A DNA stretch of 64,000 nucleotides from Babesia bovis T2Bo (taxonomy: Eukaryota > Apicomplexa > Aconoidasida > Piroplasmida > Babesiidae). Made by a program: the position numbers and the translations under genes. Under the pieces are notes generated by a model. It had not been told where the DNA came from. It worked only from the letters and a program-made list of their open reading frames with translations, and did not search any database. The DNA lies in contig NW_026261571.1 in the NCBI RefSeq assembly GCF_000165395.2, forward strand, positions 1,388,501 through 1,452,500, given 5' to 3'. Positions 33,938 to 46,006 of this stretch are shown piece after piece; within the stretch, counting starts at the first letter, position 1; each line of letters begins with the position of its first letter.

Positions 33938-36900
33938 TTATAAATTAAATGTGCTTATATTCTTTAAAATATAGTCACACAAACTGGTGCACACCTCCTG
34001 TGAAACGTTATTATTGAACATATACACATTACCTGGTAATCACAACGTATGTTCAAGCTTCCAGTGAGCAGTCCGTTTGACTGCTTCACAACACTTAGAT
34101 TAGCCAATGCCTCGTCATCTGGAGCTTATGATCACACATTAAACAACTTACCGTGAAGAGTTTTGCAATATAGGTTTACAGCGAAAAAGCTTGAATCACC
34201 AAAAATAGCCGAGAATTCAGAGGATTTCGATAAATGATTCATATAGTGAGATACGAACTCCTTTTGTCCAGCGTTACCAGGTGACCACTTTAATCCAGGA
34301 GGGGGAGTGGATCCTACCACCGTCATGTGGGTGACCTGAAGTATATCACGTAAAAGCTCAACGGGATCCATATCGGATTGATGGAGATCAAGTCGCTCTT
34401 CCCATTCAGCTGCATCCCATGATGAACGGAATGAATCTAGCGTTATAAAGCTAGGAGTAACGTAATCATACAGCCACACATCCATGGGATTAAATGAAAG
34501 GCATTCCTGAATACCAGATTTCTCCTTATCAAAATATACATGGCCATATATGTTGTCATTTTCACTGCGTTTCAGCTTTATGTTCAATTGCAAAACACTA
34601 CTACCACCAGACTCAAGAGTAATTATAGGCTGAGCTGTAGCAACATCCCGATTGTTGACGACAAATAGCATAACCCTTATATTCTGGAGAAGAATATCCG
34701 TAGTGTTACGTAAATACAACGTTAGGTATATACGAGTAGCTATGACCGCCACAGAAGCCTCGATGTACAGAGGATCCATTAAGGAAGTAAATTGATGTAC
34801 ATTGCTCAGGTCACGTTTGTTAGATTCCTTCACAGCAATGGAACTAATAGAATTCGAAGTACTCAATATTTTGTCAATTTCATGGTCGTCAACATCAATA
34901 AGCTCCTGATCATCAGTTTCATCATCAAAAGCCCATTGGTCGTCAGCGTCGCTGCCAAAAAATGTAGCGAAACTGATAGGATCGTCAACGTGTCCAATCA
35001 AGTCTACGCGCTCGGTAGTACTTGAAGTGTTCCACTTCAAACGAGAAGCTAATATATACTCCTCCAACAGTGGTCTGAAATGGTCTCTATCCTTTAAGTA
35101 ACCAAGACATAGTCTCAGTATTGTCCTCATCCTGCGTTGAGAGTATACATTGACATACTGTGGGTCCTGCATAAGTCTCAACAAATTGACAATAACCAAA
35201 GCAGCCTTGGCTACGATGCTGCTCTCACCAGAAGCGTAGCTCAGCTTTAGTAAACACTGTGCTATTGAGCAGTACAGCAGTGGGTCGCATTTAGACACCA
35301 ATAAGCCACGCAGAGTTGTGGTCTGAGGAGTTCTTGTGGTCTCACCTCTGAGTTGGGCACCATAGGTACCGTCTTCCAATACCACAGTTTGGGTAGTAGT
35401 TGACCCATCACCTATACTCATGGAGCCAAAATCATCAGCCAATGAGCTATCCTTGGTATCGGTTTCCACAGAATCAACTACAAAAGGAAACGGTAATAAT
35501 GCATTGTATATCTGGTTACAACAACGCTGGGCCAGCTTGGCACTCTCAGCGTATTCGCCAATGACCCAAAAGCATACAGACAAAACATTGGCATGCGGTA
35601 TGGATTCCAAGAAGGTCAGTAACTTGACTATAGTGCTCTCACGGAGATTGGGAAGTAACTCTGTTAACTGCTTGAAAAATAAGGCACAATCCTCAGCCGT
35701 CTGCTGGTGAGTGTGAACAAGGTAACCTAATAACATATCGTAAACAACAGCACTGCGATCAGGATAACGACCACATGTATAGTGGATACCCTTAATTAAC
35801 ATTATACGATAGTCAGCAACCTGCTGCTGACTGTAAGTGCCAATGTCCTCAGCACCGATAAATGCCTTCTTGAAACTCTGAAGCAGCAAATCAACATTCT
35901 GACGAGAAAGTGATCTTAAAGCCAATGATAATAAACCAAGGTTAACCTTAGTACTGGAGCCTCTCAAAGCATGCACAATGTCCATGACATAAGGCTCAAG
36001 TACATTAGGGGCATCACCAACAGCAGATGAACGAGCATGTAAAGTGTTCAACTTGGATAGTACCAACATCTTCACATTTAAGTCCGATTCATCCAATAGT
36101 AGCTTAGTCAGAGCACTAGCAGCCGCACGACGAGCCTCTATAGGAGTTGACTTCAACTGACAAACTACAATGCCACCCTCCATACGAACTGCGTTATCCT
36201 CTGAGTTCTCAAGTATCATGACAACCAAACGCATCATAAATGTGCGGACCTCAGTATTTAAGGCGCATAACGTAGTAAACGACGTTAAAATTTCTAAGTG
36301 GAACCTAGGAGCCAAGCCCAGCAAGCTACCCTCAACATTCATCAAATACTGGACTGCTAATGTAGGTTGACATACCACCAATAGATTGAAAGCTTGAACC
36401 TTAACTGAAACGGCAGTGTTGCCAAGAAGCAAATTCTCAGTCTCCTCCATACCTGAAATCACAGATTCAGTGCCAAAACGCTCCGCTATCTTCGCTAAAC
36501 ACATCAGAGCATTTCGATGGACATAAGGCTCACCATGGCGTAAATTATCAACGACGCCAGTAATTAGAGGACTCACTATGCTCCAGTGGCGTAATTTCGA
36601 TACCAGCCTAAGAGTAGAACCACGAACATACTCATTGGAGGAATTTAAATCGTTCAGCAATGCGTTGCAAACCAATATGCTCTCCTCACGAAGTGTACCA
36701 TCTGGAGAACAAAAGTCGAATATCTGAAGAAATAAATGTACTAGCTTCTTCAAACCGTGATCTGTGCTAGGCAACACAAATCGAATGATAGTCATCAAAA
36801 GGGATGACACATCCTCGCCATTCAACAGGTCTGTAATGTAAGTATGGAATTAATAGAAAACATACTGGTTATAGTAAGCTCAAGAGCTTCCTTCTTCTTT

Positions 36901-37022
36901 GAAGTACTGGTCTCCTCAAGCTTGGAACGTATCCAAGCAATGGAACGATCTGAAGTAGCTCCAATGTCCCAAAATATTGGACATGGAGTCTCAGACTCCG
37001 ATATTAACTGCCCGATAGCCAT
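33938..37022 (-). CDS. COPB1: Coatomer subunit beta (beta-COP)
   Basis: COPI coat subunit for Golgi-to-ER vesicles. Four exons, 36866-37022, 34152-36830, 34033-34118 and 33938-33997 (introns 35, 33 and 35 nt), 993 residues, the normal size for the family. The N-terminal adaptin-like HEAT region includes FVLPSTDHGLKKLVHLFLQIF, ESILVCNALLNDLNSSNEYV, RGSTLRLVSKLRHWSI and YVHRNALMCLAKIAERFG. An acidic linker near residue 700 leads to the appendage domain (FVSHYMNHLSKSSEFSAIFG). The two small 3' exons encode DDEALANLSVVKQSNG and the terminus, matching the conserved EDALANVS ending. Confidence 0.93.
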
Positions 37023-37240
37023 AGTTTCATATTATGGTAATTTAAAAAGTGGATAGTATCAAAGAAATTAATCAATCAATCCTAAAATGCCACACACCGA
37101 CACAATGACACAACAGAAGGATGCAGACACATCACGGCAATATCAGCTATAATAAACAGTTATACTACATAACAAACTGGAATAGATATATACAATATCT
37201 GCAAATGTAAATATACAAGGAATTATCAAGATAAGCCAGC

Positions 37241-37702
37241 ATGTGCAGTGCTTGCAATATAGCTCTTGCCGTAGGGACGGTCATTACCCTAGGTATATTC
37301 ACAAAAATGACCATGTTACACGCATATGGAGAATCCATACTCACTTTTCCACATGTATTATTCCACAAATTTGGCCTTGGACGAGATGTCGCAGGATTCA
37401 TCTTTGCAGGAAGTTGTATCGCATTGGCGTCTAGTCACGTTATCGGTATAATAAATGAACTAGGCGGCCATAAGAAGGCTGTATCTATCTTCATGGACTT
37501 ATTAAGTTTCAATGTTGCCGAAAAGGGCGGTGTTGTGACGCAAGGATTCTTATCGATACTAACTGCTATCTTATGGTTGTTCATTCTCCACTTCTACACA
37601 ACACAAAGAAGATCGCATGAAAAGGTGCTTGGAGAACAGAAAACAAATGAATGCAAATTCATTAAAGAAAACTGCATGAAGTTCAGAAAGGACTTTGAAT
37701 AA
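37241..37702 (+). CDS. Small multi-pass membrane protein, unknown
   Basis: Single exon of 153 residues. Two to three hydrophobic helices are visible (CNIALAVGTVITLGIFTKM, DVAGFIFAGSCIALASSHVI and FLSILTAILWLFILHFY), then a charged Lys-rich tail. No catalytic motif recognised. It is divergent from beta-COP (218 bp between starts) and convergent with the uL15m gene, with only 12 bp between the two stops. A small membrane protein of the secretory system or mitochondrion would fit. Confidence 0.7.
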   Translation: MCSACNIALAVGTVITLGIFTKMTMLHAYGESILTFPHVLFHKFGLGRDVAGFIFAGSCIALASSHVIGIINELGGHKKAVSIFMDLLSFNVAEKGGVVTQGFLSILTAILWLFILHFYTTQRRSHEKVLGEQKTNECKFIKENCMKFRKDFE

Positions 37703-37714
37703 TATTATAGCATA

Positions 37715-38944
37715 TTAAACATAAGGACGACCAAACCGTAACATTCTTTCGCGGTAAAGCTTAATTAAACGCTCCTCACGTTCAGATGCCGTTTCTGTGT
37801 ATTATGTAGTTACACAAAAGAAACTAACCGTCAGGGTTTAATTCAGAACTAGTTAAAGTTTCCGCTTCAAGCTCAGCCATCTCAGCGGCTATGGCTTGCT
37901 CTTCCTTTATCAGCCACATAGGCTTTATGTAAACAACGTTACAACCACGAGCACGCATTTTCTCCAAGTAATGCACCATATCAATACTTGGCCGTGCCTA
38001 CATATGAATTAAACTAAAAACTGTGACTTACCGTGCGAGGAAGAACCTCAAATTTGTAAGGCTTCAAGTGAGCACGTAAATTCACACGGTCATAGTAAAC
38101 AATGGTAACGGAACCACCAACACGCTTTATAGCATCAATAGATGACTGGTCACTGCCGGCAACCTCTATGTGTATCTTATAGGGAAATGGGTAATCGTTT
38201 ACGTTAAATAACTGGACACCACGTTTTACCTTCACGCACTTGCTGTCGTATAAATGTCGCTGAGTTATAGGAAAGCGTGTATCAAGCCTTCCACGCTCAA
38301 TAAAATAGCGCAGCTTTGACAAATTAAGCGGATCGAGAGTCTTTCTTTGACTACAGCCGTTATAGGTAAATAACAAAAACATACCGTGAAAGCCATGCTT
38401 CCGGCCATTTTGGAAGACGCTTAAACAGTGGTGTTTGTCCACCCTCAAATGTGCGACTATTCGGCTTACTCCCTCTGTGCTTTTGACGCTTAAACCTGTA
38501 ACCACGAGCAGAGCTTTTCTTTCCCCTTCCACGCTTCTTATGACGACGTAATCCCTGAAAATAATGATCTAGTCAACCAGGAAGACAGAAACATGATATA
38601 GTGCTACCACTTACAAAGATACGTAAATTCCGCGGTTCTATGGGAAATAGGGGTTTCTTTGAATAAGCAAAACGACGGTTAAATGGATGTGGAGTGAATA
38701 ACGTAGTGGAATTTCCATTTCCAGTACCGTAGACGCGCTCGTAGTGTACACCTCGCAGTTTACCGTCCTCTACGGTAACAATCTCGTGAGTACGAACGCA
38801 GGATGAGGTCCCAGCAACATCGGAGTTACCACTGAAAAGACGAGCACACGGTTGGACGCGAACTAACAAATTAAGCCCATTGTACATTTGATAACTATTA
38901 AATGTGCGATGTTTTAATAATAGTTCCACCGGAAGATGGAACAT
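37715..38944 (-). CDS. MRPL15: Mitochondrial ribosomal protein uL15m
   Basis: Large-subunit protein of the mitochondrial ribosome. Five exons, 38615-38944, 38385-38554, 38032-38344, 37829-37997 and 37715-37794 (introns 60, 40, 34 and 34 nt), 353 residues. The start at ATG 38944 gives a basic hydrophobic N-terminus (MFHLPVELLLKHRTFNSY) fitting a targeting peptide. The L15 core has RRHKKRGRGKKSSARGYRF, then TFEGGQTPLFKRLPKW, and a C-terminal domain with IHIEVAGSDQSSIDAI. The C-terminal extension beyond bacterial L15 is common in mitochondrial forms. The single frames are broken by introns, and only the joined model gives a full L15 fold. Confidence 0.88.
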
Positions 38945-39033
38945 TTTTCTAAATAACACATTGACCTTGGGTGTAAGGATGCAATGTGTAACAGCCAAAA
39001 TATATCTGAAGTACCTATGGTGAATACAATGGA

Positions 39034-40396
39034 TTATTTATCAACTTCATGGTCATAACGACTTGCGATTCCATGGAAACCTGGTAATACTTTCGGTTCC
39101 CTAGTAATACCTTCCAATGGGTCAACACCGCCAAAAGTACGCTTGGAGTTGTCTTGTAAAGTATCCATAAAACTGTCTACCTGTAATTGTATCTCACAAC
39201 CACCCTGTAGACGGCGTATTTCACCTCCATAGCTGGTAGTCTCGTCGGTGGATGATTCCGGAATATAAGATGTCAACGTCACAAAGTCAAACTCATAAGG
39301 GAGCGACCAGTCAATGCAATCAAAAGCAACCAGAAGTTCAAAAGGATAAACCACACGCCTTCCAATCTCCTCAGGTAACGATAATATAGACTCACAACAT
39401 GATAACATGCAAAATATGTCAATATTTGGCATGTTAGCTAATTTAGCCTCCGTTAAGCAGTTAACGGAAAAGGTATAACAACGCTTCCCCTGACTCTCTA
39501 TAAGACGAACTATCGCACGACGTAGCTCCCTATAACCCTTAATGGTACGAGCTACAACAAGAATGCCAATAGTACTTGCATCTTGAATTTTGCCCACTTT
39601 GTGGTAGCGCCTTGACCGTAAGCTATGACCTCGAGAGTCCATTATGCTATACTCCAGAGTGTCAACACTCATAACGTGAAACTGGCTGCCAACAGATTTA
39701 AGGGCTATATGGTCTTCCGTAACATTATTCCGGGTTCCTGCGTATAGGAATAGTACCAATGTATCTTGTTCACCCATGTGTAAGTCATTAATATATCCGG
39801 TTTCTAGAGCAGTATCACTACAGCATCGGAGTATCTTCCGGTAACAAAATACATTTTCATGGTTGTAAACTCCATCATCCGGTAATATATGTTCCATGCA
39901 TTGTGCGATAAAAGATGGTTTAGAGTATCCAGATAACCAGGTAACAAATAATCCAGATATATGATGAAGTGATGAGTGATATACCAACAAAATGCGATCG
40001 AAGTTATAAGTAGACAACCTATCAGACAATACACAGAATAGAATATCTGTATCTACAGTTACAGGATTAAATAAAAACCTAATCGGTACTGGTGACTCTA
40101 CGAAACTTTGGCATGCGTCACCTACATGAATGACGTAATCTGAAATGATGATATTTGGCAAAATAGCACTTACCGGCATCAGTTCGACGTGCTGCGATCA
40201 CATCGGTACAGCAACTGCCAACGAACACGTCTCCTAATACGTAAAACTCTCGATTAGGCTCCAGAGATTTACACCGGTCATGTAATTCACTACAGACACT
40301 GACTGCAGCTGACACATCAGACGATTGAATGGCAATTCTTTGGTATCCGCGTGATTTAATTTCATCAACTAACGGTTCGAGTATGTTGAACTCCAT
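39034..40396 (-). CDS. DPH2: DPH2: diphthamide biosynthesis subunit 2
   Basis: Partner of DPH1 in the first step of diphthamide synthesis on translation elongation factor 2. Two exons, 40174-40396 and 39034-40139 (34-nt intron), 442 residues. The N-terminal domain has YQRIAIQSSD and the cysteine-containing VLGDVFVGSCCTDVIAAR, then DYVIHVGDACQSF. The C-terminal domain has FCMLSCCESILSLPEEIG and VYPFELLVAFDCIDW, closer to DPH2 (GCPE..L, TPYEL) than to DPH1. The start is the first ATG in frame at 40396. The gene is divergent from the CPW-WPC gene. Confidence 0.8.
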
Positions 40397-40557
40397 GTTT
40401 ATATCTAAATGTGCTAGCAGAAGGTTAACCGTCAAGATCCGTAACACTATAGTTAAGCATATCGTCTAGTCTATCTCTACACACATTGCATAAAAAGAAC
40501 TAAGATGGTTAATATTTAGTGTTTTTTAATTTAATAAAACGCAATACGGCATAACAG

Positions 40558-41478
40558 ATGTACAGTGCCATCTGCAGCCGACCGGCGATTTGTTACATCG
40601 CTCTTATCGCATTGTACTCGTCACGAACGCTGCAAATGACGGATGCTAGAGATGCATGTCTGAAGGATTACTCGTATGTTCAACACATTTATAATGAAAC
40701 TATGTTTTCAGGCAATCGTGTCCAGAAGGTATGGATGATAACATTGTTGTTTGAATATTCACAGGATGGACTGAATCAATTGTATATTCTGCTGCTTGTG
40801 AAGCGCCAATTAACTACATTGGACCTTGTGCCACCAGGTTGCCAGTTGTCATGACCAAACAAGATAAGGTTGAATTAGAAGAGAAATGCAACATCAACTG
40901 GTAAGTATACAATGGAACAATGCATTCTGAGTAGGCCCTGTTTCAATACTTGCGATATTGAAGAAAATGCCAAATGTCCGATATACTGGTATATGGAAGA
41001 TAACGTTTGCAAACCATCGCCAGGATACAGTGGTAGGCGTATCGGATTTCTCACACAAATTAATTCAGGTAGATGTGTTGAACCCATGGATCCAAATCAA
41101 ATGCATCAACAGGAAAAAATACTTTGGGGAAATAGATGTCAAGTAAAATGGCCTTGCAAGGTATGGCGAAGTCATGCCATTAACATGTTACAGAAAAAAT
41201 GCAATACAAATTACTACGCCAAATGCCCAGAGGTATGTTTATTTTGATAGGATTATCAAAATACAGGGGTGGCAACTAGATGGTTAGGACATAGAACGCA
41301 TAGTAACTAAATCCAGATGCAAAATGTATAGCCCCGGTTTCTTACAACGGACCATGTTTCACCACGGCAGATCTGTCATTTTTCACAAATGATATGAAGG
41401 TAAGACCATATAAGACGTTATAAATTAAAACAGGCACAATTCGAGCAAATATGCAACGTCACATTCCCATGCAAATAA
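40558..41478 (+). CDS. Three-domain CPW-WPC secreted protein
   Basis: Member of the apicomplexan CPW-WPC family, cysteine-rich secreted proteins known from Plasmodium zygote/ookinete surfaces. Nine exons: 40558-40673, 40712-40728, 40765-40900, 40935-41032, 41069-41160, 41194-41232, 41267-41282, 41317-41399 and 41434-41478 (introns 33-38 nt), 213 residues. After a signal peptide (AICYIALIALYSSRTLQMTDA) come three domains: CPEGW ... YIGPC ... NINWPC; CPIYW ... GYSG ... VKWPC; CPEGW ... YNGPC ... VTFPC. The first and third CPxxW motifs are split by microexons of 17 and 16 nt. The last WPC is FPC. It is convergent with COX2b (28 bp between stops). Every intron was needed to restore the Cys spacing, which is good internal support. 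Confidence 0.88.
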
Positions 41479-41506
41479 ACATAAATTATACAGTAATATA
41501 TTAAAC

Positions 41507-42013
41507 TTAGTCCTCGCGATAGTACTTCTTGGCGTGAGCAGCATACGTCTCAGGCGCTACTGCTTCAACCACAATAGGCATGAAACCATGCAATGTACCG
41601 CACATCTCTGAACATTGGCCGTAGTACACTCCCTCACGTAGAATAAATGTGTTCACACGGTGAAGACGTCCAGGAACAGCATCAGCCTTAATACCTAAAC
41701 TTGGTACTGACCACGTATGGATCACATCAGTTGCAGTAATGAGAAAACGAATGTGAGTACGGGTAGGAAGTGTTAAACGCTTGTCCACCTCCAACTGACG
41801 AAGCATGCCAGGAACAAGATCCTCATCCGTTACTAAATTTGATTGAAATGAATAATATTTGGGAATTAGGTCCGGGTTTTTCTCATATTCCTCAGGGATA
41901 GGATAACGCTCCTCAACAGTTAATTTCGGACGCTTAGTACCAAACGCATCACTGTGAGCTATCCTTGAACCAAAAAAATCCCTAAAGGATAATCTACCAT
42001 CAAACGGCCACAT
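41507..42013 (-). CDS. COX2b: COX2b: CuA-binding C-terminal half of cytochrome c oxidase subunit 2
   Basis: Nuclear gene for the intermembrane-space domain of COX2, which takes electrons from cytochrome c. The start at ATG 42013 gives 168 residues; the frame is open upstream without an ATG, so a 5' exon with a targeting signal is possible. CuA ligands are visible: His in [14 protein letters not shown] and the cluster [17 protein letters not shown] (Cys, Glu, Cys, His, Met). The two transmembrane helices of complete COX2 are absent, as in organisms with split cox2a/cox2b (apicomplexans and some green algae). The COX2a partner is not in this window. Confidence 0.9.
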   Translation of the reverse strand: MWPFDGRLSFRDFFGSRIAHSDAFGTKRPKLTVEERYPIPEEYEKNPDLIPKYYSFQSNLVTDEDLVPGMLRQLEVDKRLTLPTRTHIRFLITATDVIHTWSVPSLGIKADAVPGRLHRVNTFILREGVYYGQCSEMCGTLHGFMPIVVEAVAPETYAAHAKKYYRED

Positions 42014-42162
42014 TTCAGCCAGTAAATATATGTTATCTGATAGCCCAAGGAACCGAGTGACGCGAGCACACGACCGTATATTATATGCACAATAAATAAT
42101 ATATAGTATCACTGTTATATTATAAGCAATTGACTACGATAGATGTTGTGTTGTTATTGTCA

Positions 42163-43144
42163 TTATGGGTTGAAACGAGGGCGCCGTATGGGCTTGCTGA
42201 GGTCCGGGTTCCTAGTAGCAACAGGCTGCTCCACAGGGTCAGTGTATGGGACATCCAGCACCTCAGTACAACGGTCACCAACTAAGTTGACAGATTGTAT
42301 TCGATCCAACCGATCACGCATTTGCGGATGCTCATACCATTGAGGATTTATAGTAGAGGCTACCTCCTCATTCTCATGCCACTGAGAAAATACATTAAAC
42401 TTATTGTTAAACGTACGCTAGCTTCACCTTTACTAATCAAATGAGAAATGTCGTCCAGGAGGTTCCCATCTCTGTCCAATAACCCATTTGTCTTGGCAAA
42501 CTAAATACTAGTTAAATGAAATAGTATTACATACATTGTAATATTTGCGGTAATCACGACGCGATCTTTTCATTAAGTCGTGAATGTATACCAATTTCTT
42601 CGTTCCAACAGGTTTAGCCGGTCGAATCTCGCCAGATCTGTCTTTATTACGATATCGTAAAAACACCAACCTGTCCACAAATTCCAAATATGCCATTGGG
42701 GCCGCGTCAGCAAATCTTAAACGCCATTGATTCACCACTCGGGTGAAGAAGAAAGGTCTGTCAGCATAGTTTGGCACATATTTCTCGTATAACTGATGCC
42801 TAGCCTCAGGTGTACGAAGCATACTCTCAACCACTAGGTCGGATTCTGGAGTGTCTACACATTGATATGCTCTAGCATGACCAAACTTAACATACCCTTT
42901 TTGGCATGAAATATCACTTCTTCGGCATATTGCTGTAACTCCTTAGCACGCGGAAGCGTGAGCTCCACTCGACCGTAACGCAATAGACGATCTAGATTAT
43001 TTCTAGAATGATATGACTATTACATCACGACCATATAACCTACTTTATCCAATCAAAGCGTTTTGGAGGTTGACCGCGAAATTTACGGAAAATTCTACCG
43101 CGCTGCCCTTGAGCAACAAGCCTTGCCGTTGCCGAGAAACCCAT
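42163..43144 (-). CDS. MRPL17: Mitochondrial ribosomal protein bL17m
   Basis: Five exons: 43044-43144, 42896-43002, 42535-42854, 42417-42500 and 42163-42381 (introns 41, 41, 34 and 35 nt), 276 residues. The L17 core is LDRLLRYGRVELTLPRAKE, then LQQYAEEVIFHAKKG, VVESMLRTPEARHQLYEKYV and FFFTRVVNQWRLRFADAAP. The C-terminal extension is rich in Pro, Arg and Asp, as in several mitochondrial versions. It lies directly upstream of COX2b on the same strand and is divergent from LSG1 (304 bp). Confidence 0.82.
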
Positions 43145-43448
43145 ATATGCAACATCATACGCGTGTTAAAATATACATGTATATAATTTTTGCCCCGTGA
43201 ATAACCTTTTTTCACCTCACATCAGAATACCCATTACAACGTCACGCCATTAAATACTCTTTTTATCATTAACTATATTGAAATATTCATTTGCAGTAAA
43301 AGATATATTTTTAAAGTTGATGTGTACATTTTACAATGCGATTCACTTAAAGGTGTAGCATGATTACAGAGTTGGATTTTTGTATTTTCCATAATAGCGC
43401 ATCACGCGCATAAACGTTAAATACTGAAAATAAAGAAACATTATCACA
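43145..43448. promoter_or_regulatory. Divergent promoter region between bL17m and LSG1
   Basis: A 304-bp AT-rich spacer between two divergent starts; by position it should hold both promoters. No specific motif identified. Confidence 0.4.
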
Positions 43449-45999
43449 ATGGGAGGTGGCAAAAATCAAAAGGGTGGTAAACATGGTTTTATCGGCAGGA
43501 CTTTGGCCCATGATATCCTAGCTAGACAGTTGAAGCAATGTGAAAACATGAGTGGAGACAAACCCTATCGTCAACCAGAGTACTCAGTAGTTGAGAGAAA
43601 CAGCTTGGATGAGTTCACTATGGCCGCTGAAATGGGTTTAGTTAGTTATCTAAACACACATGGAGGAACTAGAGAAGTGGCATCGTCTGATTTCAATAGC
43701 CAGTTAGCGAGGATGGTCAACTACTCGGATGCTGATGATAATGAGAAATTCCCAGTGGTACCCATACCACGCAGATGTTTATTCTTTGGTGATGAGGAAA
43801 GAGAAGCCATAGGGAGACTCATTAAGCAGAGGGAATATATGCAGAGCATAAAGGATAAAAGAAGAAATAAACGCAAAAATAAAAAATTGGTTGATCTATA
43901 TATGCACGGCACTGGCCCTAGACCTGTGAATGGAGTATTCGATCCTAGACGCCTACAGATGCTAGAAAAACAAGTCAGACAAGGAGCTGATAAAAAAAGT
44001 GATGTCGATGAATTTAGCTCGGACCCTTCTGAAGACGATCATATGGAAACACTATCAACTGATTTTAGTGGTTATGACAGCGATAGCGAAGGAGAGACTG
44101 AAAGTAAAGGGCCCATACCAGAGGCAATAGCAAGCAAAAACTCGTTTTTCAATATGGAAGGGACACAAGGTTGTTTTAAGGTTGATCAGGAAAGTACGCT
44201 CGCAAGTGATGTGATATCAGCAGAGTCGAACACTTCCCAAAAGAGTCTTGAGAATTTTGACAATGTCAAGCAACATGTTACTGTTATGCAAAAACAAGGA
44301 TTCTTAAATGGATATAAGAGTGACACATATGACGTAAATGTGGATTGTGTTAGTGATGATAGCAGTGATTACGAAGACGTAGATACGTTTAGCGATGAAT
44401 ATAGCGATATAAGCGACGACGACAGCAGTGGTTTTGTAACTGAAGAAGAGGTCGAGGCTAATACCGACACAAACTGTGTTACAAACCCATTGAATAACAT
44501 GGCATCAAATGAGAAGTTCACTGTCCTGAAACATAAACCTGATTTAAAGTATGTAAAGGAATATAAAAAGGCTATCGAGGAAGAAGTTAACGGCATCGAT
44601 ATTTGCATGATAGATGCAAACGAACTTAACCGTATAGAAACCAAATGCTTTTATGCTTGGAGGAGATTGCTTTCTAGAATTGAAGATGAAGAAGATAGAG
44701 TTGTTACACCTTATGAAAAAAATATTGAGTTTTGGAGGCAACTCTGGAGAGTAATAGAACGTAGTCATTTGCTGCTTGTAATTGTAGATGCCAGAGATCC
44801 ACTATTCTATAGAGTGCCAGACCTAGAGGATTATGTAAAGGAGGTGGATTATAGAAAAGAAACCATACTTATACTCAACAAGGCAGATCACCTTTCATTA
44901 GAACTGAGAAAAGCGTGGGCCAACTATTTTAAATCTAAAGTAGGTGTTGTATTCATCCATAAATATCAATGCAGGGTGTCGACTTCATCTTTTTCTCTAC
45001 CATCCCAGGAAAATGTGATTTTGAGTACAAGGAACTATCAAGTGAAGATACGGCATATAGAATCCATGATGCTGATATGTTGTTTAAAAAGATCGATATA
45101 TATCGCAAGAAACAAAGGTCAATATTTCCCGAACTACGTCAGGAGGACACTTCTGATATGCCAGTGTACACAGTCGGCTGTGTTGGTTACCCTAATGTGG
45201 GAAAAAGTTCACTAATCAATTGTCTTATGGAAGTAACGAAAACCAATGTGAGTTGTCAACCTGGAAAAACGAAACACCTGCAAACGCTGGCATTAAAGAA
45301 GTATAATATCACATTATGTGATTGTCCAGGTATGTAACGTGTTTTTTTCTTGACATATTTACAGGTTTGATCTTTCCAAACATCGTGGCCAATAAACATC
45401 ACCTTCTCGTAAATAGTATTGTTTCAACGGCACATTTCAGGGGTAGTCTTATTTTTGCGGTACAACTCATATGCAACCGTATCCCAAACCAGTGTTGTGA
45501 ACGTTACGACGTGGACAGAGCAGAGTGCATTACAATAAATAAGAATAAGAAGCCTATTTTACTGAGTACCAAATTTCTGGAGTGCATATGTAACAGCAGA
45601 AAATTCTTCTCTGGCGGTAAAGGAGGACAACCCGACCTAGGAAGGGCAGCAAAACTGGTAGTCAAAGATTATGTCAATGGCAACCTGTTGTATTGCGCTT
45701 GGCCACCTGATTTTAAGCCAAGTGTAGTGGAATGTGAGCATGTGGATACCCTAGCGGAGTGTTTGGCGACACTTAATATCGGAAAACAAGCCAATGTAAC
45801 ATCGGAAGGCTATTTGAAAGTTCCTAAAGAAATACGTGCGGAGGAATCGAAAATGAATGATTGGCTTATGGCCACATCTGGTGATATACCACAGGAACAA
45901 CCACAAGCAATTACTAAGCGTAAAATGAGATTCCTCTTAAAGGGCAAACGGAAACTAGAAACGAAACACAAAACAAGTGGACACAATCCATACAATTGA
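43449..45999 (+). CDS. LSG1: LSG1: circularly permuted GTPase for 60S export and maturation
   Basis: Cytoplasmic GTPase that releases NMD3 from the pre-60S ribosome (family function). Three exons, 43449-44939, 44975-45329 and 45365-45999 (introns 35 and 35 nt), 826 residues. The G-motifs run in permuted order: VDARDPLFYRVPDLE (family signature), NKAD (G4), then GCVGYPNVGKSSLIN (G1) and CDCPG (G3). The N-terminus carries GKNQKGGKHGFIGRTLAHD. An acidic, Ser/Asp-rich insert of about 190 residues (~180-370) sits before the GTPase domain. The C-terminal GGKGGQPDLGRAAKLVVKDY is the conserved YlqF/LSG1 tail. The stop lies 7 bp from that of the convergent next gene. Confidence 0.93.
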
Positions 46000-46006
46000 A
46001 ATAATG

